From positions 1-64,000 of the forward strand of contig CBDDHW010000038.1 in NCBI GenBank assembly GCA_965228575.1: 64,000 nt of DNA, in the 5' to 3' direction. Positions 1 through 8,883 of the stretch are shown here, piece by piece; within the stretch, counting starts at the first letter, position 1; every line of letters starts with the position of its first letter. The position numbers and the translations under genes were made by a program. The DNA comes from UBA11612 sp965228575 (GTDB taxonomy: Bacteria; Pseudomonadota; Alphaproteobacteria; Rhodospirillales; Rhodospirillaceae). The notes under the pieces were generated by a model that did no database searches, was not told where the DNA came from, and saw only the letters and a list, made by a program, of their open reading frames with translations.

Positions 1-1296
1 GTCGTGCGGTTGCCGTCTTATGACGTGGTCAAGGATGACAAGGATGCGTATGCCCGCGCTTCGCGGGTTTTGCATCGGGAGAGTAATCCCGGAAACGCGC
101 GCCCTTTGGTTCAGCGGCACGGAGATCGCGAGCTCTGGGTGACGTGTCCGCCAATTCCCTTGAGCACACCAGAAATGGATGGCGTGTATGACTTGCCTTA
201 TGCGCGCGCTCCTCATCCCTCTTACGGAGATAAAAAAATTCCGGCATGGGACATGATTCGGTTTTCGGTTTCCATTATGCGCGGGTGTTTCGGCGGCTGT
301 TCATTTTGTTCGATTACCGAACACGAGGGGCGAATTATTCAAAGCCGGTCGGAAGCCTCTGTTTTAAGAGAAATCGAAACCATTCGTGACAAGACGGACG
401 GATTTACGGGGATCATTTCCGATGTCGGAGGTCCCACTGCCAACATGTACCGCATGGCCTGCAAAGACAAAAAAACCGAGTCCATGTGTCGACGGCCCTC
501 GTGCGTGTTTCCTGATATTTGTCCCAACCTAAACACAAGCCATGAATCTTTGATTCAGCTCTATCGCAAAATTCGCACCGTAAAAGGGGTGAAGAAAGTC
601 ATGGTGGCATCCGGTGTGCGCTACGACTTGGCGGTAAAGAGCCCCGCGTACGTCAAAGAGTTGGTGACCCATCATGTGGGTGGATACCTGAAGATTGCGC
701 CGGAGCATACTGAGCCTGGACCGCTTTCAAAAATGATGAAGCCGGGGATTGGCGCATACGACCGTTTTAAAAGCCTGTTCGACGAAGCGGCAAAAGCAGC
801 AGGTAAAAAGTACTTTCTAATTCCCTATTTTATCGCGGCCCATCCCGGGACCACCGACGACGACATGCTGAATCTCTCGTTATGGCTAAAGAAGTATAAG
901 TACCGCGCCGATCAGGTGCAGACGTTTTTGCCATCGCCGATGGCTTTAGCCACAGCCATGTATCACGCCGGCGTAAATCCTCTCAAGGCTGTGCGGCGAA
1001 ACGCGTCTGAGAGCGTAGAAACCGTTCGTGGATTGCGCCAACGTCGATTGCATAAGGCCTTCCTGCGATATCACGACCCTAAAAATTGGCCCGTGCTTCG
1101 CGAAGCACTCAAAAAGATGGGCCGCGCTGATTTGATAGGGCCGGGGCAACATCAGCTCGTACCAGCGCGGCAACCTGGCGAACGCGGGGCGCGAGGGACT
1201 CCGGGTTCAAGGAAGGCCAAGGCGCGGCGCGGCCAGAAATTTCTAACCAAGGGCGTGTTTGGACCCAGGGCCCGGACGATCCGACACGATCCCTAA
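1..1296 (+). CDS. ygiQ: YgiQ family radical SAM protein, 5'-truncated by window edge
   Basis: This is the C-terminal part of a YgiQ (UPF0313) radical SAM protein; the reading frame is open to base 1, so the start lies outside the window. The 4Fe-4S/SAM-binding cysteines are visible as CX3CX2C (CFGGCSFC, around residues 95-102 counted from the GTG at base 4). The downstream stretch PEHTEPGPLSKMMKPG and the motif QVQTFLPSPMALATAMYH are characteristic of the family. Full-length YgiQ proteins are roughly 600-750 residues, and about 430 are seen here. The tail (about residue 385 to the end) is basic and low in complexity, as is common for the family. The substrate of YgiQ enzymes is not established. 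No partner gene is visible upstream. Confidence 0.93.
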   Translation, partial: VVRLPSYDVVKDDKDAYARASRVLHRESNPGNARPLVQRHGDRELWVTCPPIPLSTPEMDGVYDLPYARAPHPSYGDKKIPAWDMIRFSVSIMRGCFGGCSFCSITEHEGRIIQSRSEASVLREIETIRDKTDGFTGIISDVGGPTANMYRMACKDKKTESMCRRPSCVFPDICPNLNTSHESLIQLYRKIRTVKGVKKVMVASGVRYDLAVKSPAYVKELVTHHVGGYLKIAPEHTEPGPLSKMMKPGIGAYDRFKSLFDEAAKAAGKKYFLIPYFIAAHPGTTDDDMLNLSLWLKKYKYRADQVQTFLPSPMALATAMYHAGVNPLKAVRRNASESVETVRGLRQRRLHKAFLRYHDPKNWPVLREALKKMGRADLIGPGQHQLVPARQPGERGARGTPGSRKAKARRGQKFLTKGVFGPRARTIRHDP

Positions 1297-1604
1297 CCAT
1301 CAGTCTCAGCCGGTAGACCGGGTCGACCACGGCGGGGAGCTGGGCGGCGCGGGGTCAGCGATATTCCATGAAACACGGAAAATTGGATAAATCATGCAAA
1401 TAAACCGCGGATTTCGGCCGAATCAGAAGGTGGTTGGGGCTGAGCGGTATTTCTCGACCCAGTTGGCATTTGGTATTATTATGGCCGTGCATATATAGAG
1501 ACATGATGAATGAGCTTTCCGCGACCGCAGGGGCGCGAAACGCTCATGCTTAACTTCTTAAAATCGCCGGGTGCCGGCATAGAGTGTAGCTCAGGGAGAG
1601 ACGA
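1297..1604. other. Intergenic region with an imperfect hairpin
   Basis: No convincing gene is seen in these 308 bases. Bases 1510-1547 form an imperfect inverted repeat: ATGAGC/GCTCAT outer arms, TTT/AAA and CGCG/CGCG inner arms, with single-base bulges. It lies 58 bases ahead of the next start codon and would be in the leader of the exported-protein gene at 1605 if transcription starts upstream. I could not identify a convincing -35/-10 pair. Confidence 0.35.
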
Positions 1605-2732
1605 ATGAAACGTGACGTGTCATTTAAAAAAGGCCGCGCAGTAACTGCGCCAAGCATGTTCGCTGCCGCGATCGCCATGGCGGTTTTCGGGGCCGGGACG
1701 GCTGGCGCTGAAGACAGTTCGTCTTCGCCCTTGCTAAAAAACCGGACGATTGGTTACGCCCTAACCTTGAAGCACTGGGCGTTGTATCAAACTCCCGAGG
1801 GCAAAGTAGAATGTCCGAATGGGTTCAATGACGGACCCCGTGAGCAATTCAAGCTCCTGTTTCCCGACGATGGAACTGAGCGGACGTTGATGGAAACCCA
1901 GCTGGCGCGCGAGAGCGAAGTTTGGCATCCGCACCTCACACCAGAGCCCTATCCGTTCCATGAAGTTGTAGGAACAGTTTCGATGGGTCTGGATCTCGAT
2001 GGGCGCACAGATGCAAATGATTTCTCTAGTCCAGAAGGTGACGAGGGGATCGACAATCAGCTCTATCGGACCATCGGCTGCATTGCGAATTTCAGAGGCC
2101 CGGATGGAACGGCCTACCACTTCGAAAACTCGTTTATGCATACCTATAACTACAATCGGTTCTTGATTGAGCTAACCGATGTCGACAGCCTGGAAAATGA
2201 TGACGATGTCACCGTAACCACCTACCGTGGCCTCGACTACATTATGACCGATGCGACCGGTAAAGATTACATTGCCGGCGGCACCCAACGTCCTGATATG
2301 CGCTGGGGCAAGCAGTTCATCCAAACCTTCAAGGGTAAAATCACCGACGGTATTTTGACCACTGAAGCGGCCGACCTGGATATGCCGTGGTCTTCAACGT
2401 TCAAAACAAGCAACGTGCATTCATTCAAGGATGTGCAGTTTAAACTTCGTCTGACCGATGAAGCGGCCGAAGGCGTTATTGCCGGCTACGCAGACCTTGA
2501 GGATTGGTACTATCACGCGACAACAAACTGGTCGACGCACCACCAAAGCTATGGTCAGGAGTCGTCTCCGTCCATGTGGCGGGCGCTGAATAAGTTGGCT
2601 GATGGTCACCCAGATCCTGAAACGGGTAAGAACACAAGCATCTCGATGGCGATCGAGGCGAAGTTTACGCAAGTGTTCATCTTGCATCCGCAGTTAGAGG
2701 TTCCCTCGCAAGAGGTGGCATCTGCCGATTAA
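1605..2732 (+). CDS. Exported protein of unknown function
   Basis: The protein has 375 residues with a basic N-terminus and a hydrophobic stretch (FAAAIAMAVFGAGTAGA) ending in an AxA-like cleavage site near residue 35, so it is probably secreted to the periplasm. The start is supported by a purine-rich ribosome site (agggagag) just upstream. I do not recognise the mature part; it is rich in aromatic and acidic residues and contains segments such as GLDYIMTDATGKDYIAGGTQRPDMRWGKQF and WSTHHQSYGQESSPSMW. The next gene on the same strand encodes a DUF1552 protein, a family often found with large exported proteins of unknown function, so a shared extracytoplasmic role is possible. A rho-independent terminator follows, so the two genes may be separate transcripts. 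Confidence 0.75.
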   Translation: MKRDVSFKKGRAVTAPSMFAAAIAMAVFGAGTAGAEDSSSSPLLKNRTIGYALTLKHWALYQTPEGKVECPNGFNDGPREQFKLLFPDDGTERTLMETQLARESEVWHPHLTPEPYPFHEVVGTVSMGLDLDGRTDANDFSSPEGDEGIDNQLYRTIGCIANFRGPDGTAYHFENSFMHTYNYNRFLIELTDVDSLENDDDVTVTTYRGLDYIMTDATGKDYIAGGTQRPDMRWGKQFIQTFKGKITDGILTTEAADLDMPWSSTFKTSNVHSFKDVQFKLRLTDEAAEGVIAGYADLEDWYYHATTNWSTHHQSYGQESSPSMWRALNKLADGHPDPETGKNTSISMAIEAKFTQVFILHPQLEVPSQEVASAD

Positions 2733-2741
2733 GCAAACACG

Positions 2742-2770
2742 CGTCGTGCGGCACACTGTGCCGCACGACG
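2742..2770 (+). repeat. Perfect 13-bp inverted repeat with 3-base loop
   Basis: CGTCGTGCGGCAC and its exact reverse complement are separated by ACT. There is no T-run directly after it. It lies 9 bases past the stop codon of the exported-protein gene and just before a canonical terminator, so it could protect the 3' end of the transcript or act as a binding site. Confidence 0.7.
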
Positions 2771-2789
2771 ACCGTTTGAAGATGCCTTC

Positions 2790-2814
2790 AACCTCGCGCC
2801 TGCGAGGTTTTTTT
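2790..2814 (+). terminator. Rho-independent terminator
   Basis: An AACCTCGC / GCGAGGTT stem with a short loop is followed directly by a T-run (seven T's in all). It ends the transcript of the exported-protein gene at 1605-2732. Confidence 0.8.
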
Positions 2815-2904
2815 GTCAGTCATGTTAGTTGTGTTTGGGAAAAGGGCTTTAGCAGTTCGTTACAGACGATAAGTACAGATTGAAGACATAGGGGAGGGCC
2901 TATC

Positions 2905-4242
2905 ATGTCCGGTCTTAATAGACGGCGTGTATTGCGGGGAATGTTAAACGGCGGTGCCGTTACGGTGGCATTGCCACTGCTCAATTACTTTCTGAATGGA
3001 AACGGTACGGCGCTTGCGTCAGGTGAGCCAATGCCTGTGCGGTTCGGAACCTGGTCCTGGGGCCTGGGCATGCAGGAGAAGGTTTTTGTACCGAAGAAAA
3101 CCGGCCTGAATTACGACCTTCCAGAAGAAATCGCGTCTTTTGAAAAAGTGCGCGAACACATGAATCTTTTCACCAACGTCACCGCTTTCCGCGACAATCA
3201 CCCAAACCTTTGCCACTACACCGGCTGGGTGATCCTCAGAACCGGGTCCGCGCCCCAAGATCAGACGGAAATTCCTGGTGAGACGATTGATGTCACCATT
3301 TCCAACCAGGTTGGCCGGACCACGCGCTTCAAATCGTTGACGGCCACCGCCACAGCTGAGGCGGGGAGCACGCTGAGCTACGAAGATGGCAATACACCCA
3401 ATGCGCCAGAGTGGACGCCATTGAGTTTCTATAAGCGATTGTTTGGTCCCGAGTTTCCCGACCCCAACGCCAAGAATTTCTCACCGGACCCAAATCTTAT
3501 GGTTCGCAAGAGCGTCCTATCCGGCGTGATGGACGACACCCGCAATTTAATGAAGAAGGTGGGCGCCGAAGACCGCGCGCGCCTTGATCAGTACTTCACA
3601 GGGCTTCGACACCTGGAGATGCAGTTTACCCAACGTTTGACTAAGCCGGAGCCTATTGAGGCCTGTCAGCCTGGCGATGCGCCGAACGAGGAGCTGCCGC
3701 CAGGGCGGGAAGTGGAAGTTCTCGCCGCCCGCCACCGTGTGATGACCGAGCTTATGGTTATGGCGGTCGCTTGCGATCAAACGCGCGTATTTAACATGCA
3801 TTATACGACGAGAAAGGGTGACGCCACCAAGTCGGGTTACGAAAAACCAAACCACACGGCCACACACGAAGAGCCCATCGATGATGTTCTCGGGTACCAA
3901 CCCATTGTCTCATGGTTTACGCGCCGCGCGATGGAAAATTGGGCGCACTATGTCGACGTATTTTCAAAGATCAAAGAAGGCGATGGAACGTTGCTCGACA
4001 ACGTTTTCATCTATGGGACCACCGATCACGGCTATGCGCGTATTCACTCGCTCGATGGTATGCCCATGTTAACGGCAGGCCGCGCGGGCGGGCGTGTAAA
4101 GACCGGCCTTCATATCGACGGCGGCGGTACAGCGGGCACGCGCCTGGGATATACCGCGCTACGGCTCATGGGCGTAGATACACCGTCCTGGGGAACGAAG
4201 AGCAACAATACATCTCAAGAGTTTGGAGAAATTCTCGTCTAA
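2905..4242 (+). CDS. DUF1552 domain protein, Tat-exported
   Basis: The protein has 445 residues. The N-terminus SGLNRRRVLRGMLNGGAV is a twin-arginine type signal (RRRVLRG), followed by a hydrophobic stretch. The body matches the DUF1552 family: RFGTWSWGLGMQ near the start, FTNVTAFRDNHPNLCHYTGW, a central long segment with GLRHLEMQ, and the C-terminal IYGTTDHGYARIHSLDGMPML and GGGTAGTRLGYTALRLMG. The family is related in fold to alkaline phosphatase/sulfatase-like proteins, but its activity is unknown to me. The start has a strong ribosome site (aggggaggg). The upstream partner is an exported protein of unknown function; the downstream gene is a secreted metallo-beta-lactamase-fold protein. 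Confidence 0.88.
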   Translation: MSGLNRRRVLRGMLNGGAVTVALPLLNYFLNGNGTALASGEPMPVRFGTWSWGLGMQEKVFVPKKTGLNYDLPEEIASFEKVREHMNLFTNVTAFRDNHPNLCHYTGWVILRTGSAPQDQTEIPGETIDVTISNQVGRTTRFKSLTATATAEAGSTLSYEDGNTPNAPEWTPLSFYKRLFGPEFPDPNAKNFSPDPNLMVRKSVLSGVMDDTRNLMKKVGAEDRARLDQYFTGLRHLEMQFTQRLTKPEPIEACQPGDAPNEELPPGREVEVLAARHRVMTELMVMAVACDQTRVFNMHYTTRKGDATKSGYEKPNHTATHEEPIDDVLGYQPIVSWFTRRAMENWAHYVDVFSKIKEGDGTLLDNVFIYGTTDHGYARIHSLDGMPMLTAGRAGGRVKTGLHIDGGGTAGTRLGYTALRLMGVDTPSWGTKSNNTSQEFGEILV

Positions 4243-4371
4243 GATTTGACGCGAGAAAGAACTGCGGCGCTGGTGACACCTGTTCGCCAGCGCCGCTATG
4301 GTTTTGGAATTATCAAAGCGTGGTCGATTGAACCGGGCGCGCGGCACAATGCTCATCAAGAGGGGGTCCTC

Positions 4372-5277
4372 ATGAAAAAAATTGGATCATCATTTATCGC
4401 GATTTCCGCCGCTGTTTTTCTTATGGGCGCCGCGCCGCCCCCACCGCCCGATCCTGACACCGTTGATGTCCGGACCGAAGAACTGGCGCCAGGTGTTGCG
4501 GTCATTTTTGGCGCGGGAGGGAACATTGGCGTATCTCACGGGTCCGATGGGAACGTATTGATTGACGATCAGTTCTCAACCTTAACCCCCAAAATTACAG
4601 CCGCGGTTGCTGAGCTTAATCCCAACCCGATTAGATTTGTCATCAATACCCATTGGCATTTCGACCACGCAGGCGGGAACGAAAATTTTGGCAAGGCCGG
4701 GTCTGTCATTGTGGCGCACGACAATGTTCGCACGCGCATGTCCACTGATCAGGTTATTGGCGCGCTCAACTACGATTTTCCGCCCTCTCCAAAAGAGGCG
4801 CTCCCGGTTGTAACATTTGCCGAGGGCGTGACGTTTCATCTCAACGAAGATGTCTTGCAAGTTGTTCACGTGGCCGCGGCGCATACGGACGGTGACGCCT
4901 TCGTGAAGTGGGAGGAGGCGAATGTGCTCCACACCGGAGACGTGTTTAACCGGTCAGGCGCTCCGTTCATAGACCGCAGTTCCGGCGGTACGGCGGCCGG
5001 GCTGTCTGCGGCCATGGACGTCGCGTTGTCCTTGGCCGACGAGAACACGAAAGTTATCCCCGGGCACGGACCGGTCGGCACACGCGCCGATATGGTTGCG
5101 TACCGCGATGAGCTGAACCTTGCGATCGCGCGCGTGACCTCTGAGTACAACGCCGGCAAGAGCCTTCAGCAAATACTCGAGCTAGAGATTCAATGGACTG
5201 CCGCGGCATCGGGCCCAGTGCATGCTGGCCGGCTTGTCGAGGCGATTTACCAGGACCTTGAAGCCGCTAGCGAATAG
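4372..5277 (+). CDS. Secreted metallo-beta-lactamase-fold hydrolase
   Basis: The frame is open from 4246, but I choose the ATG at 4372 because it has a ribosome site (agaggggg) and begins a signal peptide (KKIGSSFIAISAAVFLMGAAPPPPP). The resulting protein is 301 residues. The zinc-binding motif HXHXDH is present as THWHFDHAGGN (H94, H96, D98, H99 from this start), with later ligands in HTGD and GHGP. The layout matches periplasmic MBL-fold proteins of the quinoprotein-relay/SoxH-like group. The specific substrate cannot be read from sequence. It follows DUF1552 on the same strand, about 130 bases downstream. Confidence 0.88.
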   Translation: MKKIGSSFIAISAAVFLMGAAPPPPPDPDTVDVRTEELAPGVAVIFGAGGNIGVSHGSDGNVLIDDQFSTLTPKITAAVAELNPNPIRFVINTHWHFDHAGGNENFGKAGSVIVAHDNVRTRMSTDQVIGALNYDFPPSPKEALPVVTFAEGVTFHLNEDVLQVVHVAAAHTDGDAFVKWEEANVLHTGDVFNRSGAPFIDRSSGGTAAGLSAAMDVALSLADENTKVIPGHGPVGTRADMVAYRDELNLAIARVTSEYNAGKSLQQILELEIQWTAAASGPVHAGRLVEAIYQDLEAASE

Positions 5278-5314
5278 CGCGGAAATTTCTCAGGGCGGAG
5301 TGGTTGGGCCGCAA

Positions 5315-7168
5315 TTAATTCTGAGTCGACTTGACGGTACCACTTAAAGCTACACTTTCGGCGTCTCGGTCAGTCGCCGCCGTCAGTGAAGGCGTGACGT
5401 CGTGCTCAGCCGCATCGCGGTCAAACATTTCTTCTAGTTCTTTCGCCGCAGCTTTGGCCAACGTACGCATCTTGCCTTCATCGGTGTAATGAGGTTGGTT
5501 TTCCAGCAAGCGCTTTTCGTCGTGAGCGCGGAAAGTGTCGATCGTTTTCTTAGCTTCGGCACTGGACATGCCGATGCCCGTTAAAACTTCCTCGGCCAAA
5601 GCGAGCGATGATAGAAATGTGTCGCGCTGTAAAATCGATACACCCAAGCTCTTTAGTTGGTAAACGTGTTGCCGGTTCCGCGCTCGAGCATATATTTTTA
5701 AGTTCGGAAAGTTGCGAATCACAGTTTCCGCGATCTTTAAGGACGCATCAACGTCATCAACTGCAAGCACAAAGGTATCCGCCGTATCAGCGCCTGCGGC
5801 CCTTAAGAGATCCACACGAGACGCATCCCCATAAAATATCTTGCTGCCAAACTTTCGTACGAAATCAACTTGCGCCGGGCTCGCGTCCAGGGCTGTGAAG
5901 GGAATACGCCGCGCTGCGAGTACACGGCCAACAATTTGGCCAACCCGGCCAAAGCCAGCGATGATAATCGGTTGACGATCCTCCGGCGCGACATCGAACT
6001 CACCGTGGTACTCCTGAACAAGCCCGCGCGTCATCCACTCGTAAACCAGGGTCAATAGGGGTGTCGCCGCCATGGATATACTGACGACAAGGGTGAGAAC
6101 TTCCTCTAAAGCTTTATCCATTATGGCCGCACTGACGGCGGTACCGAAGATGACAAAGGCGAACTCACCTCCTTGCGGTAAGGTGATACCAAGCTTGGTC
6201 GCAGAAAGTGTGTCGAGCCCCCAAACGCGGGCTAGAAAAAATATGATCAATCCTTTCACGATCAGCAATCCGGCAACCAACAGGGCAACGCTCCCGAAGC
6301 TGCTTTGAAGCAGTCCTAAATTGAGTCCCATGCCGACCGACATAAAAAAGAGCCCAAGCAATAAGCCTTTGAACGGATCAATGTCGGCCTCGAGCGCGTG
6401 ACGGTATTCGGAGTTTGCAAGCAAGACGCCAGCGAGAAACGCACCCAGCGCCATCGAAATGCCAATGGCGTCCATGAGTAACGCCATGCCCGCCACAATC
6501 AGCAAGGCCATGGCCGTGAATAATTCCCGGGTATGGGTGGCGGCTACCACTTTTAGAATCGGGCTCAACAAAAGTTGTCCGCCGACAATGACAAGCAGCA
6601 ATACGCCGGCGACTTTAGCCACGGAAAATAAGATGGGGTCGCCACTCGCCGCCGCGCCTGCTGTTGCCAGCAGCGGGATAATGGCCAAGATGGGAATCGC
6701 CGCAATGTCTTGGAACAGTAAAATTGCGAAGGCGGCGCGACCATATCGTTCTTTTAGTTCGTCTCGTTCGGCTAAGGTTTGGAGAACAAATGCCGTCGAG
6801 GACAATGCCAACCCAAGACCGATCACGATGATAAGGGCTAGGTCGAGGTCAAACCAAATCGCAGCGCCACCAAGAGCAACGGCGGATAGCGCAACTTGCA
6901 AGCCGCCCAACCCGAACACCGTATTACGCATGGTCCAAAGCCGTTTTGGTTGAAGCTCGAGGCCAATCACAAACAAAAGAAGCACAACACCAAATTCGGC
7001 AAAGTGCATTATGGCATCGACGTCGGTGATAAGGCTTAGGCCGAAGGGACCGATAAGGGCTCCCGCGGCGAGATATCCCAATACGGCCCCCAATCCGACT
7101 TTCCTAAATATGGGGACGACCAAGACAGCGGCTGCAAAAAACACAGCCGCCTGAGGCAATAGGTCCAC
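5315..7168 (-). CDS. CPA2 monovalent cation:proton antiporter (KefB/KefC-like)
   Basis: The protein has 617 residues. The first ~380 are a multi-spanning sodium/hydrogen exchanger domain (about 12 hydrophobic segments; LQTLAERDELKERYGRAAFAILLFQDIAAIPIL is a typical KefB/C signature with the FQD motif). From about residue 400 there is a TrkA-N (RCK) Rossmann domain beginning IIIAGFGRVGQIVGRVLAARRIPF, which binds nucleotide and gates the transporter. A charged tail follows. It probably exchanges K+ for H+ across the inner membrane. Glutathione gating, as in E. coli Kef, cannot be confirmed. cysE lies next to it on the same strand, about 105 bases upstream. Confidence 0.92.
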   Translation of the reverse strand: MDLLPQAAVFFAAAVLVVPIFRKVGLGAVLGYLAAGALIGPFGLSLITDVDAIMHFAEFGVVLLLFVIGLELQPKRLWTMRNTVFGLGGLQVALSAVALGGAAIWFDLDLALIIVIGLGLALSSTAFVLQTLAERDELKERYGRAAFAILLFQDIAAIPILAIIPLLATAGAAASGDPILFSVAKVAGVLLLVIVGGQLLLSPILKVVAATHTRELFTAMALLIVAGMALLMDAIGISMALGAFLAGVLLANSEYRHALEADIDPFKGLLLGLFFMSVGMGLNLGLLQSSFGSVALLVAGLLIVKGLIIFFLARVWGLDTLSATKLGITLPQGGEFAFVIFGTAVSAAIMDKALEEVLTLVVSISMAATPLLTLVYEWMTRGLVQEYHGEFDVAPEDRQPIIIAGFGRVGQIVGRVLAARRIPFTALDASPAQVDFVRKFGSKIFYGDASRVDLLRAAGADTADTFVLAVDDVDASLKIAETVIRNFPNLKIYARARNRQHVYQLKSLGVSILQRDTFLSSLALAEEVLTGIGMSSAEAKKTIDTFRAHDEKRLLENQPHYTDEGKMRTLAKAAAKELEEMFDRDAAEHDVTPSLTAATDRDAESVALSGTVKSTQN

Positions 7169-7273
7169 ATCAAATCCTTTCGCGGAGCGTAGGGGTACTC
7201 AGGGCGTTAATATGCCCCGCCCTCAAAGCCTTGCAAAGGGGAGTCGGGTCTTCAGCTCAGGGGATAGGGTATG

Positions 7274-8014
7274 TTAGCCGTCGGTTTTGGCGCGCGGCGA
7301 TGCTTGCGTGGACTTGCGCGTGGGAGGAGGGGTGTTTCCTTGGCGATCGGACTCGGCGGACTCGAGCTGCGAAAGACGCCGCCGCAAACTTTCCACCTCG
7401 TTGAGTAAGCCGCAGATTGCGCGCGAGTTTGGATCGGGAAGATCGTCGCAGGGCGAGCCATACGGCACGAACGTATCGGCGTTGGTGGCATCTTGGTTGG
7501 TGGTCACTTGAGCTGGGATACCAACAACGGTGACCCCCGAGGGAACATCCTTTACTGCAACGGCATTCGCGCCGACCCGCGCATCCTTACCTACGGTGAT
7601 GCCACCTAAAATCTGTGCGCCGGCACCAATAATCGCGCCGTCTTCGACAGTCGGGTGTCGTTTTCCGCCGGGATGATTTGAACGGGCAATGCCGCCGAGC
7701 GTAACTCCGTGGTACAGCGTCACATCGTTGCCAATGATCGCGGTCTCTCCGATGACGACGCCAAGACCATGATCGATAAACAATCGTTTACCAATTGTCG
7801 CGCCCGGATGAATTTCGATGCCCGAAAGCCACCGCCCGATCTCGGAAATGAATCGAGCAAGGAAAAGAAACCCGCTGCGCCACAGTGCGTTCGCGATGCG
7901 ATGGAATGCCAAAGCCCTAACGCCTGGATACAGGAGTGCGATTTCCCATATGGATCGTGCCGCGGGGTCGCGGGATTTAACGGACTCGAGGGCCGCTTTG
8001 AAACCTTCGAACAT
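7274..8014 (-). CDS. cysE: Serine O-acetyltransferase
   Basis: The protein converts serine and acetyl-CoA to O-acetylserine, the first step of cysteine synthesis. It has 246 residues with an alpha-helical N-terminal domain (about 1-65) and a left-handed beta-helix of hexapeptide repeats (about 66-180). Signature segments are SGIEIHPGATIGKRLFIDHG, VIGETAIIGND and LYHGVTLGG. The C-terminal ~45 residues (SLRRRLSQLE onward) form a coiled-coil and then a Pro/Lys-rich tail beyond the usual end. The short N-terminal domain resembles the CysE/EpsC type found in many non-enteric bacteria. It is divergent from the Lrp/AsnC gene at 8311, with a shared 296-base intergenic region. Confidence 0.93.
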   Translation of the reverse strand: MFEGFKAALESVKSRDPAARSIWEIALLYPGVRALAFHRIANALWRSGFLFLARFISEIGRWLSGIEIHPGATIGKRLFIDHGLGVVIGETAIIGNDVTLYHGVTLGGIARSNHPGGKRHPTVEDGAIIGAGAQILGGITVGKDARVGANAVAVKDVPSGVTVVGIPAQVTTNQDATNADTFVPYGSPCDDLPDPNSRAICGLLNEVESLRRRLSQLESAESDRQGNTPPPTRKSTQASPRAKTDG

Positions 8015-8167
8015 TTGTTGGTCTCCAACCTAGGGCGACACTCGATATGTGCGGGGAATTGCCGCAGGGATGGCTGAGGCGCACCCCGAGCCGCATGCCC
8101 TGTAGCACCCCATCCCAAAAGGGAGAAAAATTTATTTATGGGCTAGGTATAAAAGGCTTATAAAGAG

Positions 8168-8213
8168 ATGAAAATTCTCCTAATGACCGACGCAAATAGG
8201 AGTTTTTCTCATT
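8168..8213. promoter_or_regulatory. Candidate operator: imperfect inverted repeat between cysE and an Lrp/AsnC gene
   Basis: The arms ATGAAAATTCTCCTA and TAGGAGTTTTTCTCAT face each other across 15 bases; CTCCTA/TAGGAG pairs exactly and the flanking A/T blocks pair partly. It sits in the divergent intergenic region. Lrp/AsnC proteins often bind AT-rich imperfect palindromes near their own gene, so this is a candidate autoregulatory site. It could instead be a weak terminator. Confidence 0.3.
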
Positions 8214-8310
8214 TTTGGCCCGACTCCGACGTGCAATCCAGCATTTCAGACCCGTATGAAGACGCGATCATATAGACGGGCCGCGGTGAATCGCCAGCGA
8301 GGTTAGTGCC

Positions 8311-8778
8311 ATGGATCCCATCGATCGAAAAATCCTCAGTCTTCTTCAGCAGGACTCAGGTCTTTCCATTGCTGAAATAGCGACAAAAGTAGGGTTGTCG
8401 CAAACGCCGTGTTGGAAACGGATTCAGAAAATGGAGCAAGCCGGCGTGATCAAGGCACGCGTCGCGTTGCTGGACGCAAAAAAGCTCAACCTCGGGCTTA
8501 CGGTCTTTGTCATCATCCGCACCAATCAACACGACGATGTTTGGCTGCAAAAGTTTGCTCGCGCGATCAAAGATTTTCCGGAAATCACTGGGATATGGCG
8601 TATGGCGGGGGACATTGACTATTTATTGCGTGTCGTCGTGAAGGATATGGCCGCGTACGATGCATTTTATAAACGTCTGATCAAGCGCGTTTCGTTGAGC
8701 GATGTCGCATCTTCATTCGTTATGGAAGAGCTGAAGTATTCAACATCTCTACCCTTAGATCCTGCAGCGCAGGATTAG
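8311..8778 (+). CDS. Lrp/AsnC family transcriptional regulator
   Basis: The protein has 155 residues: an N-terminal AsnC-type helix-turn-helix (DPIDRKILSLLQQDSGLSIAEIATKVGLSQTPCWKRIQKME, about residues 2-42) and a C-terminal RAM/ligand-sensing domain (about 65-150). These regulators form dimers to octamers and respond to amino acids. Its divergence from cysE hints at amino acid or sulfur-linked control, but the target is not shown by the sequence. The start ATG lies in gtgccATGgatcc with a plausible upstream GAGG. Confidence 0.93.
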   Translation: MDPIDRKILSLLQQDSGLSIAEIATKVGLSQTPCWKRIQKMEQAGVIKARVALLDAKKLNLGLTVFVIIRTNQHDDVWLQKFARAIKDFPEITGIWRMAGDIDYLLRVVVKDMAAYDAFYKRLIKRVSLSDVASSFVMEELKYSTSLPLDPAAQD

Positions 8779-8883
8779 CGGCTTGCGAAAGGCCGCGTCA
8801 AACATTTGCCATCTTTCAGCGAGATAACGGCGCCTTATCGTCGCATGCTTTAATTTTGGTGTGCGGAACTAAGGGGCCCGAAT

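Noticed and set aside
3912..4331. Overlapping plus-strand frames inside and after the DUF1552 gene
   Set aside because: They lie in other frames of a well-supported gene and lack ribosome sites or recognisable sequence.
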